This document shows positions 1-8,306 of a stretch of DNA of 56,376 bases, in pieces. The notes beneath the pieces were generated by a model. It worked only from the letters and a program-made list of their open reading frames with translations, ran no database searches and was not told where the DNA came from. Within the stretch, counting starts at the first letter, position 1. Each line of letters begins with the position of its first letter. A program made the position numbers and the translations under genes. Origin of the DNA: Paludibaculum sp. (GTDB lineage Bacteria; Acidobacteriota; Terriglobia; Bryobacterales; Bryobacteraceae); NCBI GenBank assembly GCA_029973955.1, contig JARKQJ010000192.1, positions 1 through 56,376 of the forward strand, in the 5' to 3' direction.

Positions 1-1241
1 GTGATGCTGAGCCGGTAGCTGGCACCGAACAACACTTGCAGGCGCTCATTGACGTTCGAGACACCGATGCCGGGATGCTCGAGGATGGAGGAAAGGCTCT
101 CATCCTCGATGCCAACTCCATCGTCCGCCACGCAGAGGACCAGACGCAAGCCCTCGGGCTGGCGCTCGAAGTAGCTTTCCAGGACGATGGTGCCGCCGTT
201 GAGCTTGGGGGCGAGGCCGTGCTTGATGGAGTTTTCGATGAGGGGCTGGAGGAGCATGGAGGGCACCTGGCAATCGAGGGTGCGCTCATCCACCTTCTTT
301 TCAAAGCGGAGCTTGTCGCCGAAGCGGGCGATTTCGATGGAGAGGTAGTCGTCGATGAAGGCAAGTTCTTCGCGGAGGGGGGCGAAGTTGTCTGTCTTGC
401 GGAGCAGGCGGCGGAGGATGGAGGAGAGGCGGTAGACGACGCGGCGGGCCTTTTCGGGGTCGGTGCGGATGAGGGAGCTGACGGTGTTGAGGGTGTTGAA
501 GAGGAAATGAGGATTAATCTGGGAGCTGAGGGCGTTGAGTCGGGCCTGGACGAGGAGGCGCTCCTTGTTTTCGAGGAGGCGTTCGTTGCGGGCGGAGCCC
601 CAGATTTTGATGGGGATGGAGACGGTGAAGGCGGTGGTGATGAAGACGGCGGCGTTGGCCCAGCCACGCTGGGGGTCGTAGAGGTTGAAGATGAATTGGG
701 ACCCGAAGAGGCGGAGGAGGGTGTAGCGCATCAGTTCGGCGAGGAGGATGGCGCAGAGGCCGGCGATCTGGAAGAGGCTGCGGCTGCGCTCGTCGGGATA
801 ACGGAGGAGGCGGTAGAGGCTGAGGTCGAAGAACGGGGAGATGCGCCAGACTTCCTCGGGCGCCGAGGCGAGATCGCGGAGGAGGCCGCCCATGACACCG
901 ACGGCGGCATAGAGGGGCACGGCGAGGTATTCCCCGTGAAAGAGCGCCGGGATGGAGCAGACGATGCCCGTGAGCAGGCCGGAGATGTAGCCGCCGATGA
1001 TGCCGGCAAGCAGGCTGCCTTCGAGGCACATGTCGGCGGCGGCGTAGCTGCCGGTGAAGACGCGGACGGCGCTGCCGGTGGCGCAGAAGGCGGAGATGCC
1101 GAAGGTGAGATGGAGGCGCTCCAGGAGGGTACGATCCTCGCGCAGGAGGATGTTGAGGAAGCGGGAGGAACGGGACAGAATGCTGGCGATGGAGGCGGCC
1201 GCCGCCAGCTTGATCATCTGGATAATGACTTGGTTGTCCAT
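1..1241 (-). CDS. LytS-type sensor histidine kinase (3' end cut by window start)
   Basis: Membrane sensor kinase that would autophosphorylate on histidine and signal to a LytTR-type response regulator. The minus-strand frame opens at ATG 1241 (start MDNQVIIQMIK) and stays open through position 1, so the C-terminus is missing. The first ~200 residues are hydrophobic segments like the 5TM-LYT sensor region. A His-kinase H-box follows, with the typical INPHFLFNTLNT motif and the phospho-accepting His. The tail holds an HATPase_c domain with an N-box (LIENSIKHGL) and a G-box (DDGVGI). Only the last ATP-lid residues are lost. It is divergent from ribA across a 71-bp gap, and a partner regulator would lie to the left of the window. 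Family assignment is firm from the motifs; the stimulus is unknown. Confidence 0.85.
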   Translation of the reverse strand, partial: MDNQVIIQMIKLAAAASIASILSRSSRFLNILLREDRTLLERLHLTFGISAFCATGSAVRVFTGSYAAADMCLEGSLLAGIIGGYISGLLTGIVCSIPALFHGEYLAVPLYAAVGVMGGLLRDLASAPEEVWRISPFFDLSLYRLLRYPDERSRSLFQIAGLCAILLAELMRYTLLRLFGSQFIFNLYDPQRGWANAAVFITTAFTVSIPIKIWGSARNERLLENKERLLVQARLNALSSQINPHFLFNTLNTVSSLIRTDPEKARRVVYRLSSILRRLLRKTDNFAPLREELAFIDDYLSIEIARFGDKLRFEKKVDERTLDCQVPSMLLQPLIENSIKHGLAPKLNGGTIVLESYFERQPEGLRLVLCVADDGVGIEDESLSSILEHPGIGVSNVNERLQVLFGASYRLSI

Positions 1242-1312
1242 GGACCGGAACGGAAGAAGAGGGATGAGACCCTCCCGACCATACTAAAATAAAGGCAGCA
1301 GCCACGCCGTTC

Positions 1313-1930
1313 ATGGTAGAAATCCAACAACTCGAAATCCGCCGGGTGGCCGAGGCCGACTTCCCCACCGAGTACGGTCATTTCCGCATCCACGGCTTTG
1401 AAGGGCACAAGGGCGATGCCCGCGAGGAAGCGGTGGCGCTGGTGATGGGCGACTTGACCACGCCGGAGCCGCTGCTGGTGCGGGTGCATTCGCAGTGCCT
1501 GACGGGAGACGTGTTCCACTCACTGCGCTGCGACTGCCGGGCACAACTGGAGCTGGCGCTGGAGACCATCGCCGCCGAAGGCCGGGGGATGGTGATCTAC
1601 GAGAAGAAAGAAGGCCGGGGCATCGGGCTGCTGAACAAGCTGCGGGCGTACGCACTGCAGGACGGCGGGGCTGACACGATCGAGGCCAACGAACAGTTGG
1701 GATTTGAAGCCGACCTGCGGGAGTACGGGATGCCTGGCGCGATTTTGCGCTTTCTGGGCGTGCAGGCAGTCCGCCTGATGACCAACAATCCCGACAAGAT
1801 CGCGGCCATGGAAGCGGCGGGGGTGAAGGTGGCGGAGCGGGTTCCGTGCCAGGCGGAGCCGCGCGGGCATCACAGCGCGCGGTACCTGAAGACGAAGAAA
1901 AAGCGGATGGGGCACCTGCTGGAACTGTAG
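1313..1930 (+). CDS. ribA: GTP cyclohydrolase II
   Basis: Converts GTP to 2,5-diamino-6-ribosylamino-4-pyrimidinone phosphate, formate and pyrophosphate, the first step of riboflavin synthesis in the cytosol. The 205-residue length matches a stand-alone RibA without a fused RibB domain. The three zinc-binding cysteines are visible as C62, C73 and C75 (CLTGDVFHSLRCDC). The active-site segment KKEGRGIGLLNK and the late TNNPDKIAA motif are intact. It begins at ATG 1313 and is divergent from the sensor kinase. No other riboflavin gene is nearby, so it looks like a single-gene unit. The C-terminus is lysine-rich (KTKKKRMGHLLEL), as is common in the family. Confidence 0.95.
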   Translation: MVEIQQLEIRRVAEADFPTEYGHFRIHGFEGHKGDAREEAVALVMGDLTTPEPLLVRVHSQCLTGDVFHSLRCDCRAQLELALETIAAEGRGMVIYEKKEGRGIGLLNKLRAYALQDGGADTIEANEQLGFEADLREYGMPGAILRFLGVQAVRLMTNNPDKIAAMEAAGVKVAERVPCQAEPRGHHSARYLKTKKKRMGHLLEL

Positions 1931-1980
1931 AGCGGCGAAGGGCGGCGACCTCGGCCGCAATAAAACAAGACTGTCGTCAT

Positions 1981-2012
1981 TTGTTCGATGTCACCCCTGG
2001 GTGTATTACACT
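1981..2012 (+). promoter_or_regulatory. Candidate promoter of the PEP-CTERM gene
   Basis: TTGTTC (1981-1986) is followed after 17 nt by TATTAC (2004-2009); an overlapping TACACT (2007-2012) is a second candidate -10. Either hexamer lies close to the ATG codons at 2019 and 2025, which would give a very short or absent 5' leader. The call rests on consensus resemblance only. Confidence 0.35.
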
Positions 2013-2024
2013 GAACTTATGATT

Positions 2025-2819
2025 ATGAGATATTCATATGCGATTGTTTTATGCCTCGCTCTCCTGACAGCCGGCGGCGCGGAGGCCGCGTCGATCGCCG
2101 TTTACATTGGGGCACCGGGAAGCCAGGTCAGCCCGATTGCGGGCTCGACGACTGAGACGTTCAACGCAGTGGTGAGCGGCAATACCTCGAGCCTGATTGC
2201 GACGGCGGTGGGGAACTACATATCGGGCGGCGAGTTCCGGGTGCAGAGTGCGGACCAGTACGGCGGCGCGAACGGCTCGAAGTACATGGTGTTTGGCGTG
2301 CAGAGCGGGAGCGGAGCCCCGGTGACGCTGACGCTGCCCGGACTGCAGAGCTATTTCGGCTTCTGGTGGTCAGCGGGAGACAGCAACAACGGCCTTACTT
2401 TTTACAAGGGCGACACGTTGCTGGCCCGTTTCAGCACGGCCGATGTGGTTTCGACGTTGCCGAAGAACTCAACGGTGCAGGCGGTGGACGGCAGCATCTA
2501 TGCGACGAACAACTACTATGGGAACCCGAACTCAGGGAGGAACACGGGAGAGCCGTACTCTTACATGCTGTTCTTCGGCCAGGGTGTGCAGTTCGACAAG
2601 ATCGTGCTGGACAACTCGGGTGTGACGAACTCGGGATTTGAGAGCGACAACCACAGTATCTACGCAGGCTCGGTCACGGTACCGGGGTCGAGCGTGTTCG
2701 TGCGGCAGGTAACCTCGCCGGTATTGGACTCAATTCCGGAGCCGCAGACGGCCCTGCTGGCCGGGGCGGGCCTGGCGCTGCTGGCGGGTATTGCGGCACG
2801 GCGGCAGGCGCGGGGATAG
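2025..2819 (+). CDS. PEP-CTERM sorting-domain protein, secreted
   Basis: Predicted exported protein processed by an exosortase. It has an N-terminal signal peptide (MRYSYAIVLCLALLTAGGAEA) and a serine-, glycine- and asparagine-rich body of about 200 residues with no recognised enzyme motif. It ends in a classical PEP-CTERM signal: Pro-Glu-Pro, a hydrophobic alanine/leucine helix, then an arginine cluster (ARRQARG). ATG 2019 is an equally possible start; the longer frame beginning with GTG 2001 is unlikely because it overlaps the probable promoter. No exosortase gene lies in the window, so processing would depend on one elsewhere. The body has the look of the short secreted PEP-CTERM proteins that accompany exopolysaccharide production, but its role is unknown. 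A strong terminator follows directly. Confidence 0.85.
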   Translation: MRYSYAIVLCLALLTAGGAEAASIAVYIGAPGSQVSPIAGSTTETFNAVVSGNTSSLIATAVGNYISGGEFRVQSADQYGGANGSKYMVFGVQSGSGAPVTLTLPGLQSYFGFWWSAGDSNNGLTFYKGDTLLARFSTADVVSTLPKNSTVQAVDGSIYATNNYYGNPNSGRNTGEPYSYMLFFGQGVQFDKIVLDNSGVTNSGFESDNHSIYAGSVTVPGSSVFVRQVTSPVLDSIPEPQTALLAGAGLALLAGIAARRQARG

Positions 2820-2830
2820 AGTCTCTGATA

Positions 2831-2864
2831 GCAAAACAGGCCCGCGCTGGCGGGCCTGTTTTGC
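2831..2864. terminator. Perfect 15-bp stem, bidirectional terminator
   Basis: GCAAAACAGGCCCGC (2831-2845) and its exact complement (2850-2864) flank a 4-nt loop GCTG. The A/T-rich outer part of the stem gives a U-rich tract in both directions (CTGTTTTGC). It sits between the convergent PEP-CTERM and M14 peptidase genes, so it can end both transcripts. Confidence 0.85.
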
Positions 2865-2882
2865 GTTTGAGGGGGGAGCGGA

Positions 2883-5642
2883 CTACTCGTTGTGCTCTTC
2901 GGCGCCGCCGCGGCCGCTGCCGGTGGGGGCGCGGAAGACGGCGTTGAGGAACGCGACGTTGAGGCCGTCCATGAAGGCGCGGAAGTTGGGGTCGGAGGTG
3001 AAGCCGACGACGTTGCCGCGGCCCTCGCTGGAGAGGATGACGAAGGGTTTGTAGGCGAGCTGTTTGCGATTCTCCTCCCAGAGATAGCCGGAGAGGAGGA
3101 GCTTGTCGGGGGCGTCGTAGACGATGGCGTTGATGCCCTTGTCGCGCTTGAGGGGGGCGAAGATGGCACGGCCATCGACGAGGACGTTGACGGTCTCCGG
3201 CAGGCCGGCGGTGACCCAGGTTTCGGGATCGACCTTGGCGCGGACGAGCACGCCGGCGACGGAGTCCGGGAGCTGAGAGTCAGGCTGGATGGCCTTCTCA
3301 TAATCCTCCTCTTTGGCCAGGAGCTTGCCGGGAGCGGGTCCGGAGCCACTGGGGCCGCCGGAGGCGGAGGCGGCGCCGCCGGAGGGGGGGGCGGCGGGTG
3401 CGGGTTTGGCGGCATCGGCGGGCTTGGCCGGGTCGGCCGGCTTGGCAGCGGGCGTGGAGGCGTCCTTGGCGAGGCCCTCCTGTTGCAGGCTGAGGAGGCC
3501 GATGGCGGGACTGGAGAGGTAAGAGAGGGCGCTGCCGAAAGCGACCAGCGTGCCGCCGTTGCGCACCCACTGTTTGACACGATCCGCGGCGGCGGGGGAG
3601 ACAGAGCCGCCGTAACCGCCTTCAGGCAGAATGAGGACCTGGAATTTGGTGAGGTCCGTCATGCCAAGCGAGGAGGTGCGGATGACCGTGACGGGGTAGT
3701 GGAACTGCCGTTCGAGGACGAAGCGCGTCTGGCCCGCGGAGGAGCCGGAGGTGGGCGAATCCCACAGCATGGCGACGGTGGGCTTCCTGATGGTGGTGGA
3801 GTTGTTGCTGCCGAAGTTGATGCCGGATTCGACCCAACTGGTGTTGGTGGCGACGACCTCGGCGCCGCTGGCAGCGGCGATGCGGGCGACGTGATCGTGG
3901 ACGGAAGCCGGGTTCTGCTTCACCATGAGGACCAGCGTGCCGGAGGGGTATTTGCGGCCGGCCTGGGTGAAGGGTTTGTTGACTGAGATGACCTTGAGGT
4001 CCGCGCGGAGAGCGGCGGTGAGGAAGCGGCCGGCGGCCTGGGTACCCCAGGGGACCAGGTAAGCGACATCCGCTTTGGCGGAGACGGAGCCTTTGGGCTG
4101 ATAGGGGCCGGTGACGAGGGTGAGGTCGGCGGCGACGGCTTCAGTGGAGGCGACACATTCTACGTTGTAGAGCAGGGGGAAGCTCCAACCGGTGACGTCG
4201 TAGATCTCGTCGGGGAGGCGTTTTTTGCGGCGGCGTTCCTGTTCCTTGAGGAAGTCGGGCTCCATGACGGTCTGGGGATCGAGCAGGACGCGGATGAAGC
4301 GCTTGCGGGGCTGAGCGAGGGAGACGGCGTAGGAGCCGGAGGGGTAGTCTTTGCCGCCGTTCTTGAAATCGGCTTTGGCCTGGCGGACTTCGACACCGTG
4401 CTCTGCCAGGATGTGGGCGAGCTTATCGACGGCGCCGGTATCGCCGCGGCGAGGGAGGATGTACTCCTTGACGGTCTCCTTCTTTCCTTCCTCAACGGCC
4501 GTGACCTGGTAGCGCCAGAAGGACTCCAGGAGCTTCTCGCGGTGGAGGACGCCGGTTTCGCAGGTGGCGACGGAGGCGACGAAATGCTTCTGAACGCTTT
4601 CCTGGAAGGTATAGAGGGACTCGTCGTTGCGGCGGAAGACGAGACCGCGGACGGAGGCGTTTTCGTAAGTCATGCCCATGCCGCCGTAGAACCAGGGCCA
4701 GGAGGCGCCGTAGCCGGGGTAGAACTCATCGAAGACTTCGCGGGTGAAGTAGGGCCAACCGAACTTATCGAACCACTTGGCATCGTTCTTGCCGAACAGG
4801 TCCATCTGGGCGACCTGGTCCTTGGTGAGATGGGGGTTGTAGGGCAGAGAGCCCGGGGTGAAGAAGTAAGTGGAGTTGCCGCCCATTTCGTGGAGGTCGA
4901 CCATGACGAGTGGGAGCCACTCACGAAGGTAGCGGACGCGGCCGAGGGTCTCGGGCTGGGTGAGGGCGAACCAGTCGCGGTTCATGTCGAAGAAGTAGTG
5001 GTTGGAGCGGCCGCCGGGCCAGGGTTCGGCGCGCTCGGCGGCGACGGGGCTGGGGTCGGGCTCGAGGCCTTCGTTCATGCGGAAGTTGTGGATGAAACGC
5101 TCGCGGCCGTCGGGGTTCTGGAGGGGGTCGATGAGAACGACGACGTTTTTCAGGACGCTGGAGACAAGGGCGTCGTTGCGGGAGGCCAGAAGGTGATGGG
5201 CCGTGAGCAGGGCGGCGTCTGGAGAAGAGATCTCGTTGCCGTGGACGCCATAGGAGAGGCTGATGATGGAGGGAATGGAGGCCATGATTTTCCTGGCATC
5301 GGCCTCGGAGGTTTTGCGCGGATCGGCAAGCTTGAGTTGCGCGGCCTTGATCTCGGGGAGGCGGCGGATATTGTCTTCACCGGAGATGGCGGCATAGAAG
5401 AGCTTGCGGCCCTCCCAGGTCTTGCCGTACTCGAAGACCTTGATTCGCGCGGGCGCGGCGGCGGCAAGGGCTTCAAAGTATCGCACGATGTCGGCGTGCG
5501 TGGCGTGTCTGGTGCCGGGTTCGAAACCGAGCACCTTCTCGAAGGTGGGAATGGCCGGGTCGTATTGCGCGCCCGGCCAGAAATCGAACTTCTGCGCGCT
5601 GGCGAGAGACAGAGCACAGAAGAAGGACAGGAGCATTCGCAT
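2883..5642 (-). CDS. Secreted M14-family zinc carboxypeptidase with C-terminal extension
   Basis: Large exported metallopeptidase (919 aa). The signal peptide is MRMLLSFFCALSLASAQ. The M14 catalytic region follows, with zinc ligands H134 and E137 in GVHGNEISS and the third ligand probably H251 in VDLHEMGG. NPDGRER and the surrounding substrate-binding segment are preserved. Around residues 600-720 there is a second globular part that reads like a glutamine-amidotransferase-like or DUF4350-like fold (VLILPEGGYGG). It is followed by an Ala/Pro/Gly-rich linker and a final ~150-residue domain. The length far exceeds a minimal carboxypeptidase. This multi-domain form is common among secreted acidobacterial and Bacteroidetes M14 proteins. 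It starts at ATG 5642 after a purine-rich GGAAGG, stands alone in its operon and ends against the terminator at 2831-2864. Confidence 0.88.
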   Translation of the reverse strand: MRMLLSFFCALSLASAQKFDFWPGAQYDPAIPTFEKVLGFEPGTRHATHADIVRYFEALAAAAPARIKVFEYGKTWEGRKLFYAAISGEDNIRRLPEIKAAQLKLADPRKTSEADARKIMASIPSIISLSYGVHGNEISSPDAALLTAHHLLASRNDALVSSVLKNVVVLIDPLQNPDGRERFIHNFRMNEGLEPDPSPVAAERAEPWPGGRSNHYFFDMNRDWFALTQPETLGRVRYLREWLPLVMVDLHEMGGNSTYFFTPGSLPYNPHLTKDQVAQMDLFGKNDAKWFDKFGWPYFTREVFDEFYPGYGASWPWFYGGMGMTYENASVRGLVFRRNDESLYTFQESVQKHFVASVATCETGVLHREKLLESFWRYQVTAVEEGKKETVKEYILPRRGDTGAVDKLAHILAEHGVEVRQAKADFKNGGKDYPSGSYAVSLAQPRKRFIRVLLDPQTVMEPDFLKEQERRRKKRLPDEIYDVTGWSFPLLYNVECVASTEAVAADLTLVTGPYQPKGSVSAKADVAYLVPWGTQAAGRFLTAALRADLKVISVNKPFTQAGRKYPSGTLVLMVKQNPASVHDHVARIAAASGAEVVATNTSWVESGINFGSNNSTTIRKPTVAMLWDSPTSGSSAGQTRFVLERQFHYPVTVIRTSSLGMTDLTKFQVLILPEGGYGGSVSPAAADRVKQWVRNGGTLVAFGSALSYLSSPAIGLLSLQQEGLAKDASTPAAKPADPAKPADAAKPAPAAPPSGGAASASGGPSGSGPAPGKLLAKEEDYEKAIQPDSQLPDSVAGVLVRAKVDPETWVTAGLPETVNVLVDGRAIFAPLKRDKGINAIVYDAPDKLLLSGYLWEENRKQLAYKPFVILSSEGRGNVVGFTSDPNFRAFMDGLNVAFLNAVFRAPTGSGRGGAEEHNE

Positions 5643-5687
5643 GATCCTTCCAGGATAGCCAGCCCCGGCCTGCCGGCGTTTTAACGC

Positions 5688-6125
5688 TTACGGATTGGTG
5701 ATGTCGTGCGTGTAGGAGTAGCCGCGCAGAGGGAGGTAAGTCTTCTCGGCCCAGGCGCGGTGGGCGGGGTGATCTTCATAAGCTTTGAAGGCGGCTTCAG
5801 AGTCGAACTCGATCACGAAAGCGTCGGTGAAGGGGCGGGTTTTGACGGAACCGTCGGCGGTCTTCTCCTGACGGGAGCCCTGGACTTTGACGCCCTTGAG
5901 CCAGACGCTCTTGATTCCGGGAATCTCGGCGGCCATCTTTTCGACGCCTTCGAGGACCTCCTTTTTCTGATCTTCCGTGGTGCCGTCCTTGTAATAGAGG
6001 GTGACGACATGAAGGATAGACTTCGGTTTGGTGAAGCGGTTGGCGGCTGCGCCGAGGCACGCTCCCACAGCGGCCAGGGCAAGGGAGGCGAGCAGTAGTT
6101 TTCGCAAGTTAAGAGTGATTTGCAT
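5688..6125 (-). CDS. Exported Dabb (stress-responsive alpha/beta-barrel) domain protein
   Basis: Small exported protein (145 aa). A hydrophobic signal segment occupies about residues 1-25 (LLLASLALAAVGACLGAAA). A ferredoxin-like Dabb domain follows, beginning with the typical ILHVVTLYYK strand and ending with a histidine-containing DHPAHRAWAE segment. Cytosolic Dabb proteins include heme- and stress-linked dimers and some polyketide cyclases; exported forms are widespread and uncharacterised. ATG 6125 (MQITLNLRK) was chosen because upstream codons lie inside the preceding gene and lack protein character. It overlaps the end of that gene by 17 bp, which suggests translational coupling. Confidence 0.75.
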   Translation of the reverse strand: MQITLNLRKLLLASLALAAVGACLGAAANRFTKPKSILHVVTLYYKDGTTEDQKKEVLEGVEKMAAEIPGIKSVWLKGVKVQGSRQEKTADGSVKTRPFTDAFVIEFDSEAAFKAYEDHPAHRAWAEKTYLPLRGYSYTHDITNP

Positions 6126-6507
6126 CCATGAGCTCCTTTTTAACTGGGAGACCGGACCACTCCTCACACAGCACGATGGAGTTGGCCGGGTTCCGAGGAT
6201 CATATTTTACGCTGGCGGCGCCGATGAGGCGAGCGGGGTCCGCCGGGAGGAGGCCGCGGAGAGCGGAGACTTCCTGGGAGGCGGAGTAGATGACGCCCCT
6301 GAGTTCGTACTGATAGTGGATGAGATCGGCGTTGGCCTCCGTGATGAGGCCTTCGACGGTGCGGCGCTCACGATTGAGGAAGACGCGGCGGCGGCGCTCC
6401 TTTTCGACGGGCGTGAGGCGGCGCTGATAGACGATGACGACCAGCGCGACGAGCAGCACGGCGGAAACGACGGCGCCCAGAATGAAGCGTGGATCTTGAA
6501 GAAACAC
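6109..6507 (-). CDS. Single-pass membrane protein of unknown function
   Basis: Hypothetical 132-residue protein. One strong N-terminal transmembrane helix (about residues 8-27, ILGAVVSAVLLVALVVIVY) precedes a basic stretch (EKERRRRVFLNRERR) and a soluble domain. No catalytic motif or named family is recognised. The codon pattern matches its neighbours and the frame is compact, so I consider it a real gene. It lies between the FAH-family hydrolase and the Dabb protein on the same strand, with short gaps or overlaps, so the three may be co-transcribed. Confidence 0.65.
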   Translation of the reverse strand: MFLQDPRFILGAVVSAVLLVALVVIVYQRRLTPVEKERRRRVFLNRERRTVEGLITEANADLIHYQYELRGVIYSASQEVSALRGLLPADPARLIGAASVKYDPRNPANSIVLCEEWSGLPVKKELMDANHS

Positions 6508-6534
6508 AGTGAAACCTGCCGAACGGAGGGCGAA

Positions 6535-7305
6535 TCAGCGTGGGGCGGCCACGCGATTCTCCAGCACGCCGAGACCGGGGATTTCCACGGAAACGGTATC
6601 TCCAACCTGCATGGGCCCGACGCCGGGCGGGGTGCCGGTGGCGATGAGATCGCCCGGCTCGAGGGTCATGAACTCGGAAACGAACTGTAGGATAGCACCG
6701 ACGGTGAAAATCATGTCGGTCACGGGGCCATCCTGTTTGACCTCGCCGTTGACGCGGGTGATGACGCGGAGGGAGGGAAAGTCGATGTCTTCCTTGGGCA
6801 CCCACCAGGGGCCGACAGGGCAGAAGGTATCGAAGCCTTTGCCGCGGGTCCACTGGCCGTCTTTTTTCTGGAGGTCCCGGGCAGTGACATCGTTGACGAT
6901 GGTGTAGCCGGCGACATAGTCCAGGGCCTGGGCGGCGGAGACGTGGCTCGCGCGGCGGCCGATGACGACGCCGACTTCCCCTTCGTAGGAGAGGAGTTGA
7001 GAGATGGCGGGGAAGACGATTTCGCGGCCGTGGGCGTTGAGGGAGGACGGCGGCTTGAGGAAGATGAGCGGTTCGGTGGGGACGGCGTTGCCGAGTTCTT
7101 TGGCGTGTTCCGCGTAGTTGCGGCCGACGCAGACGATTTTGGTGGGCGACACAGCGGGCAGAAGGCGCACCTGGGCGAGGGCGGTTTTGCCGGTGGGGGT
7201 GACGATGTGGTCCCCTTCGAGAACGCCGCGGAGCACGCCGGGGTGGGTGTCCGGCGCGGTAACGGGGACGGCGGAGTCCTGGGCGAAGCGGACGTAGCAA
7301 GTCAT
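6535..7305 (-). CDS. Fumarylacetoacetate hydrolase (FAH) family protein
   Basis: Cytosolic enzyme of the FAH superfamily, whose members hydrolyse or decarboxylate acylpyruvate-type compounds with a divalent metal. After a short N-terminal domain, the core begins at IVCVGRNYAEHAKE. The metal-binding Glu-x-Glu pair is in SYEGEVGVVIG, with an acidic partner in NDVTARDLQ. The family end motif GTPPGVGPM is present. The 256-aa length is typical of the bacterial branch called acylpyruvase or 2-hydroxyhepta-2,4-diene-1,7-dioate isomerase. ATG 7305 (MTCYVRF) was chosen because it follows an AAAGAGG ribosome-binding site, while longer starts give arginine-rich shadow sequence. The substrate cannot be deduced from context. 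Confidence 0.88.
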   Translation of the reverse strand: MTCYVRFAQDSAVPVTAPDTHPGVLRGVLEGDHIVTPTGKTALAQVRLLPAVSPTKIVCVGRNYAEHAKELGNAVPTEPLIFLKPPSSLNAHGREIVFPAISQLLSYEGEVGVVIGRRASHVSAAQALDYVAGYTIVNDVTARDLQKKDGQWTRGKGFDTFCPVGPWWVPKEDIDFPSLRVITRVNGEVKQDGPVTDMIFTVGAILQFVSEFMTLEPGDLIATGTPPGVGPMQVGDTVSVEIPGLGVLENRVAAPR

Positions 7306-7325
7306 GGGCAAACCTCTTTCACGCA

Positions 7326-8306
7326 TTATGGAGCAACAATTTCGACGGGGGTGGAGGGTTCGCTCTCGTTGCCGGATTCGTCGATGGAGGAGACGGCGTA
7401 ACGGTACTTCTTCCCGCTGACGGCGGTGGTATCGCTGAAGGCGGCGGCGGCCACCGGAGCGCCAAGTTTCTGAAGCGGGCCGTCGCCTTCGGCGCGGTAG
7501 ACCTGGCAGGCTTTCCAATCCGGCTCGGTGTTGCGATCCCAGTTGAGTTCGACGGTCTTCAAGCCGGCGACGGCGGCGAGGCCGCTGGGGGTGGCCGGGG
7601 GGAAGTGGTCGTCGTGACGGATGGAGACGGTTTTGGAGAGATCGGATTCGGCGGGCACAGGGCCGCCGGGGACGACCTGCTGGAGGGTGTAGGAGTAGGA
7701 GATGCCGATCTCCGCGGTCTGGTCGAGCCAGCCAGGCTCACCGGCAATGCCGAGCACCGTGGGCTCCTTCTCGCCCTCGGCCTGGCGCCAGATGCGCCAC
7801 TGCGGGCCATCTCCCTTCCACTGGAGATAGACGCCTTTGGGCGTTCCGGTGAGGGTGATCTCCTGGGGCGGTTTGAGGCCAGCGGCGACATTGAGAACGA
7901 GGAGGTTGGACCAGCGCGCGGGGCGGCCGGTGGGGCCGATGGAGCGGACGGCCAGGATCACCTCCTTGCCTTCCCAGGGGGCGGAGGGGGTTTCCACGCG
8001 AACTTCTCCGGAGGCGGGCGGGACGTCGATGCGGGTGGTGGAAGCGAGCCAGCGGTCCATGTCGAAGCCGCCGGGCTGATTCACGCCGATGCGGAGTTCG
8101 AGGCCGGAGAGAGTCTTGAGGATGAGCTTGTCAGTGGTTTCGAGCGAGGCGGTGAAGGTGAGGTAGATTTTCGAGCCGCGCTGAATGCCGCGCAGGTCTT
8201 CGATCTGGACGGGGATGTTGAGCGCGGGGGGCATGGGATCGCCGACGTAGCCGCAGCCGGCGAGGGCGAGGAAGAGGGGGGCCGTGAGGTACAGGCGGTG
8301 GGGCAT
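7326..8306 (-). CDS. Lipoprotein with fibronectin type III-like repeats
   Basis: Predicted outer-membrane or periplasmic lipoprotein (326 aa). The signal peptide ends in a clear lipobox, LALAGC, with lipidated Cys18. The mature part looks like tandem fibronectin-III modules: tryptophan-containing strands (VELNWDRNTEPDWKACQVYR) and a C-terminal module ending YRYAVSSIDESGNESEPS. No enzyme motif is visible. The start ATG shares one base with the hslU stop codon (TGATG), so it is probably translated with hslVU. Whether that reflects a functional link or only operon packing is unknown. A similar lipoprotein is often seen in acidobacterial genomes, but I know of no assigned role. Confidence 0.8.
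   Translation of the reverse strand: MPHRLYLTAPLFLALAGCGYVGDPMPPALNIPVQIEDLRGIQRGSKIYLTFTASLETTDKLILKTLSGLELRIGVNQPGGFDMDRWLASTTRIDVPPASGEVRVETPSAPWEGKEVILAVRSIGPTGRPARWSNLLVLNVAAGLKPPQEITLTGTPKGVYLQWKGDGPQWRIWRQAEGEKEPTVLGIAGEPGWLDQTAEIGISYSYTLQQVVPGGPVPAESDLSKTVSIRHDDHFPPATPSGLAAVAGLKTVELNWDRNTEPDWKACQVYRAEGDGPLQKLGAPVAAAAFSDTTAVSGKKYRYAVSSIDESGNESEPSTPVEIVAP

Noticed and set aside
36..1292. Long plus-strand open frame opposite the sensor kinase
   Set aside because: Low-complexity Glu/Ala/Gly sequence typical of the antisense of GC-rich coding DNA; the minus strand has complete kinase motifs.
4398..5684. Plus-strand open frame opposite the M14 peptidase
   Set aside because: Shadow frame; the minus strand has signal peptide and zinc motif.
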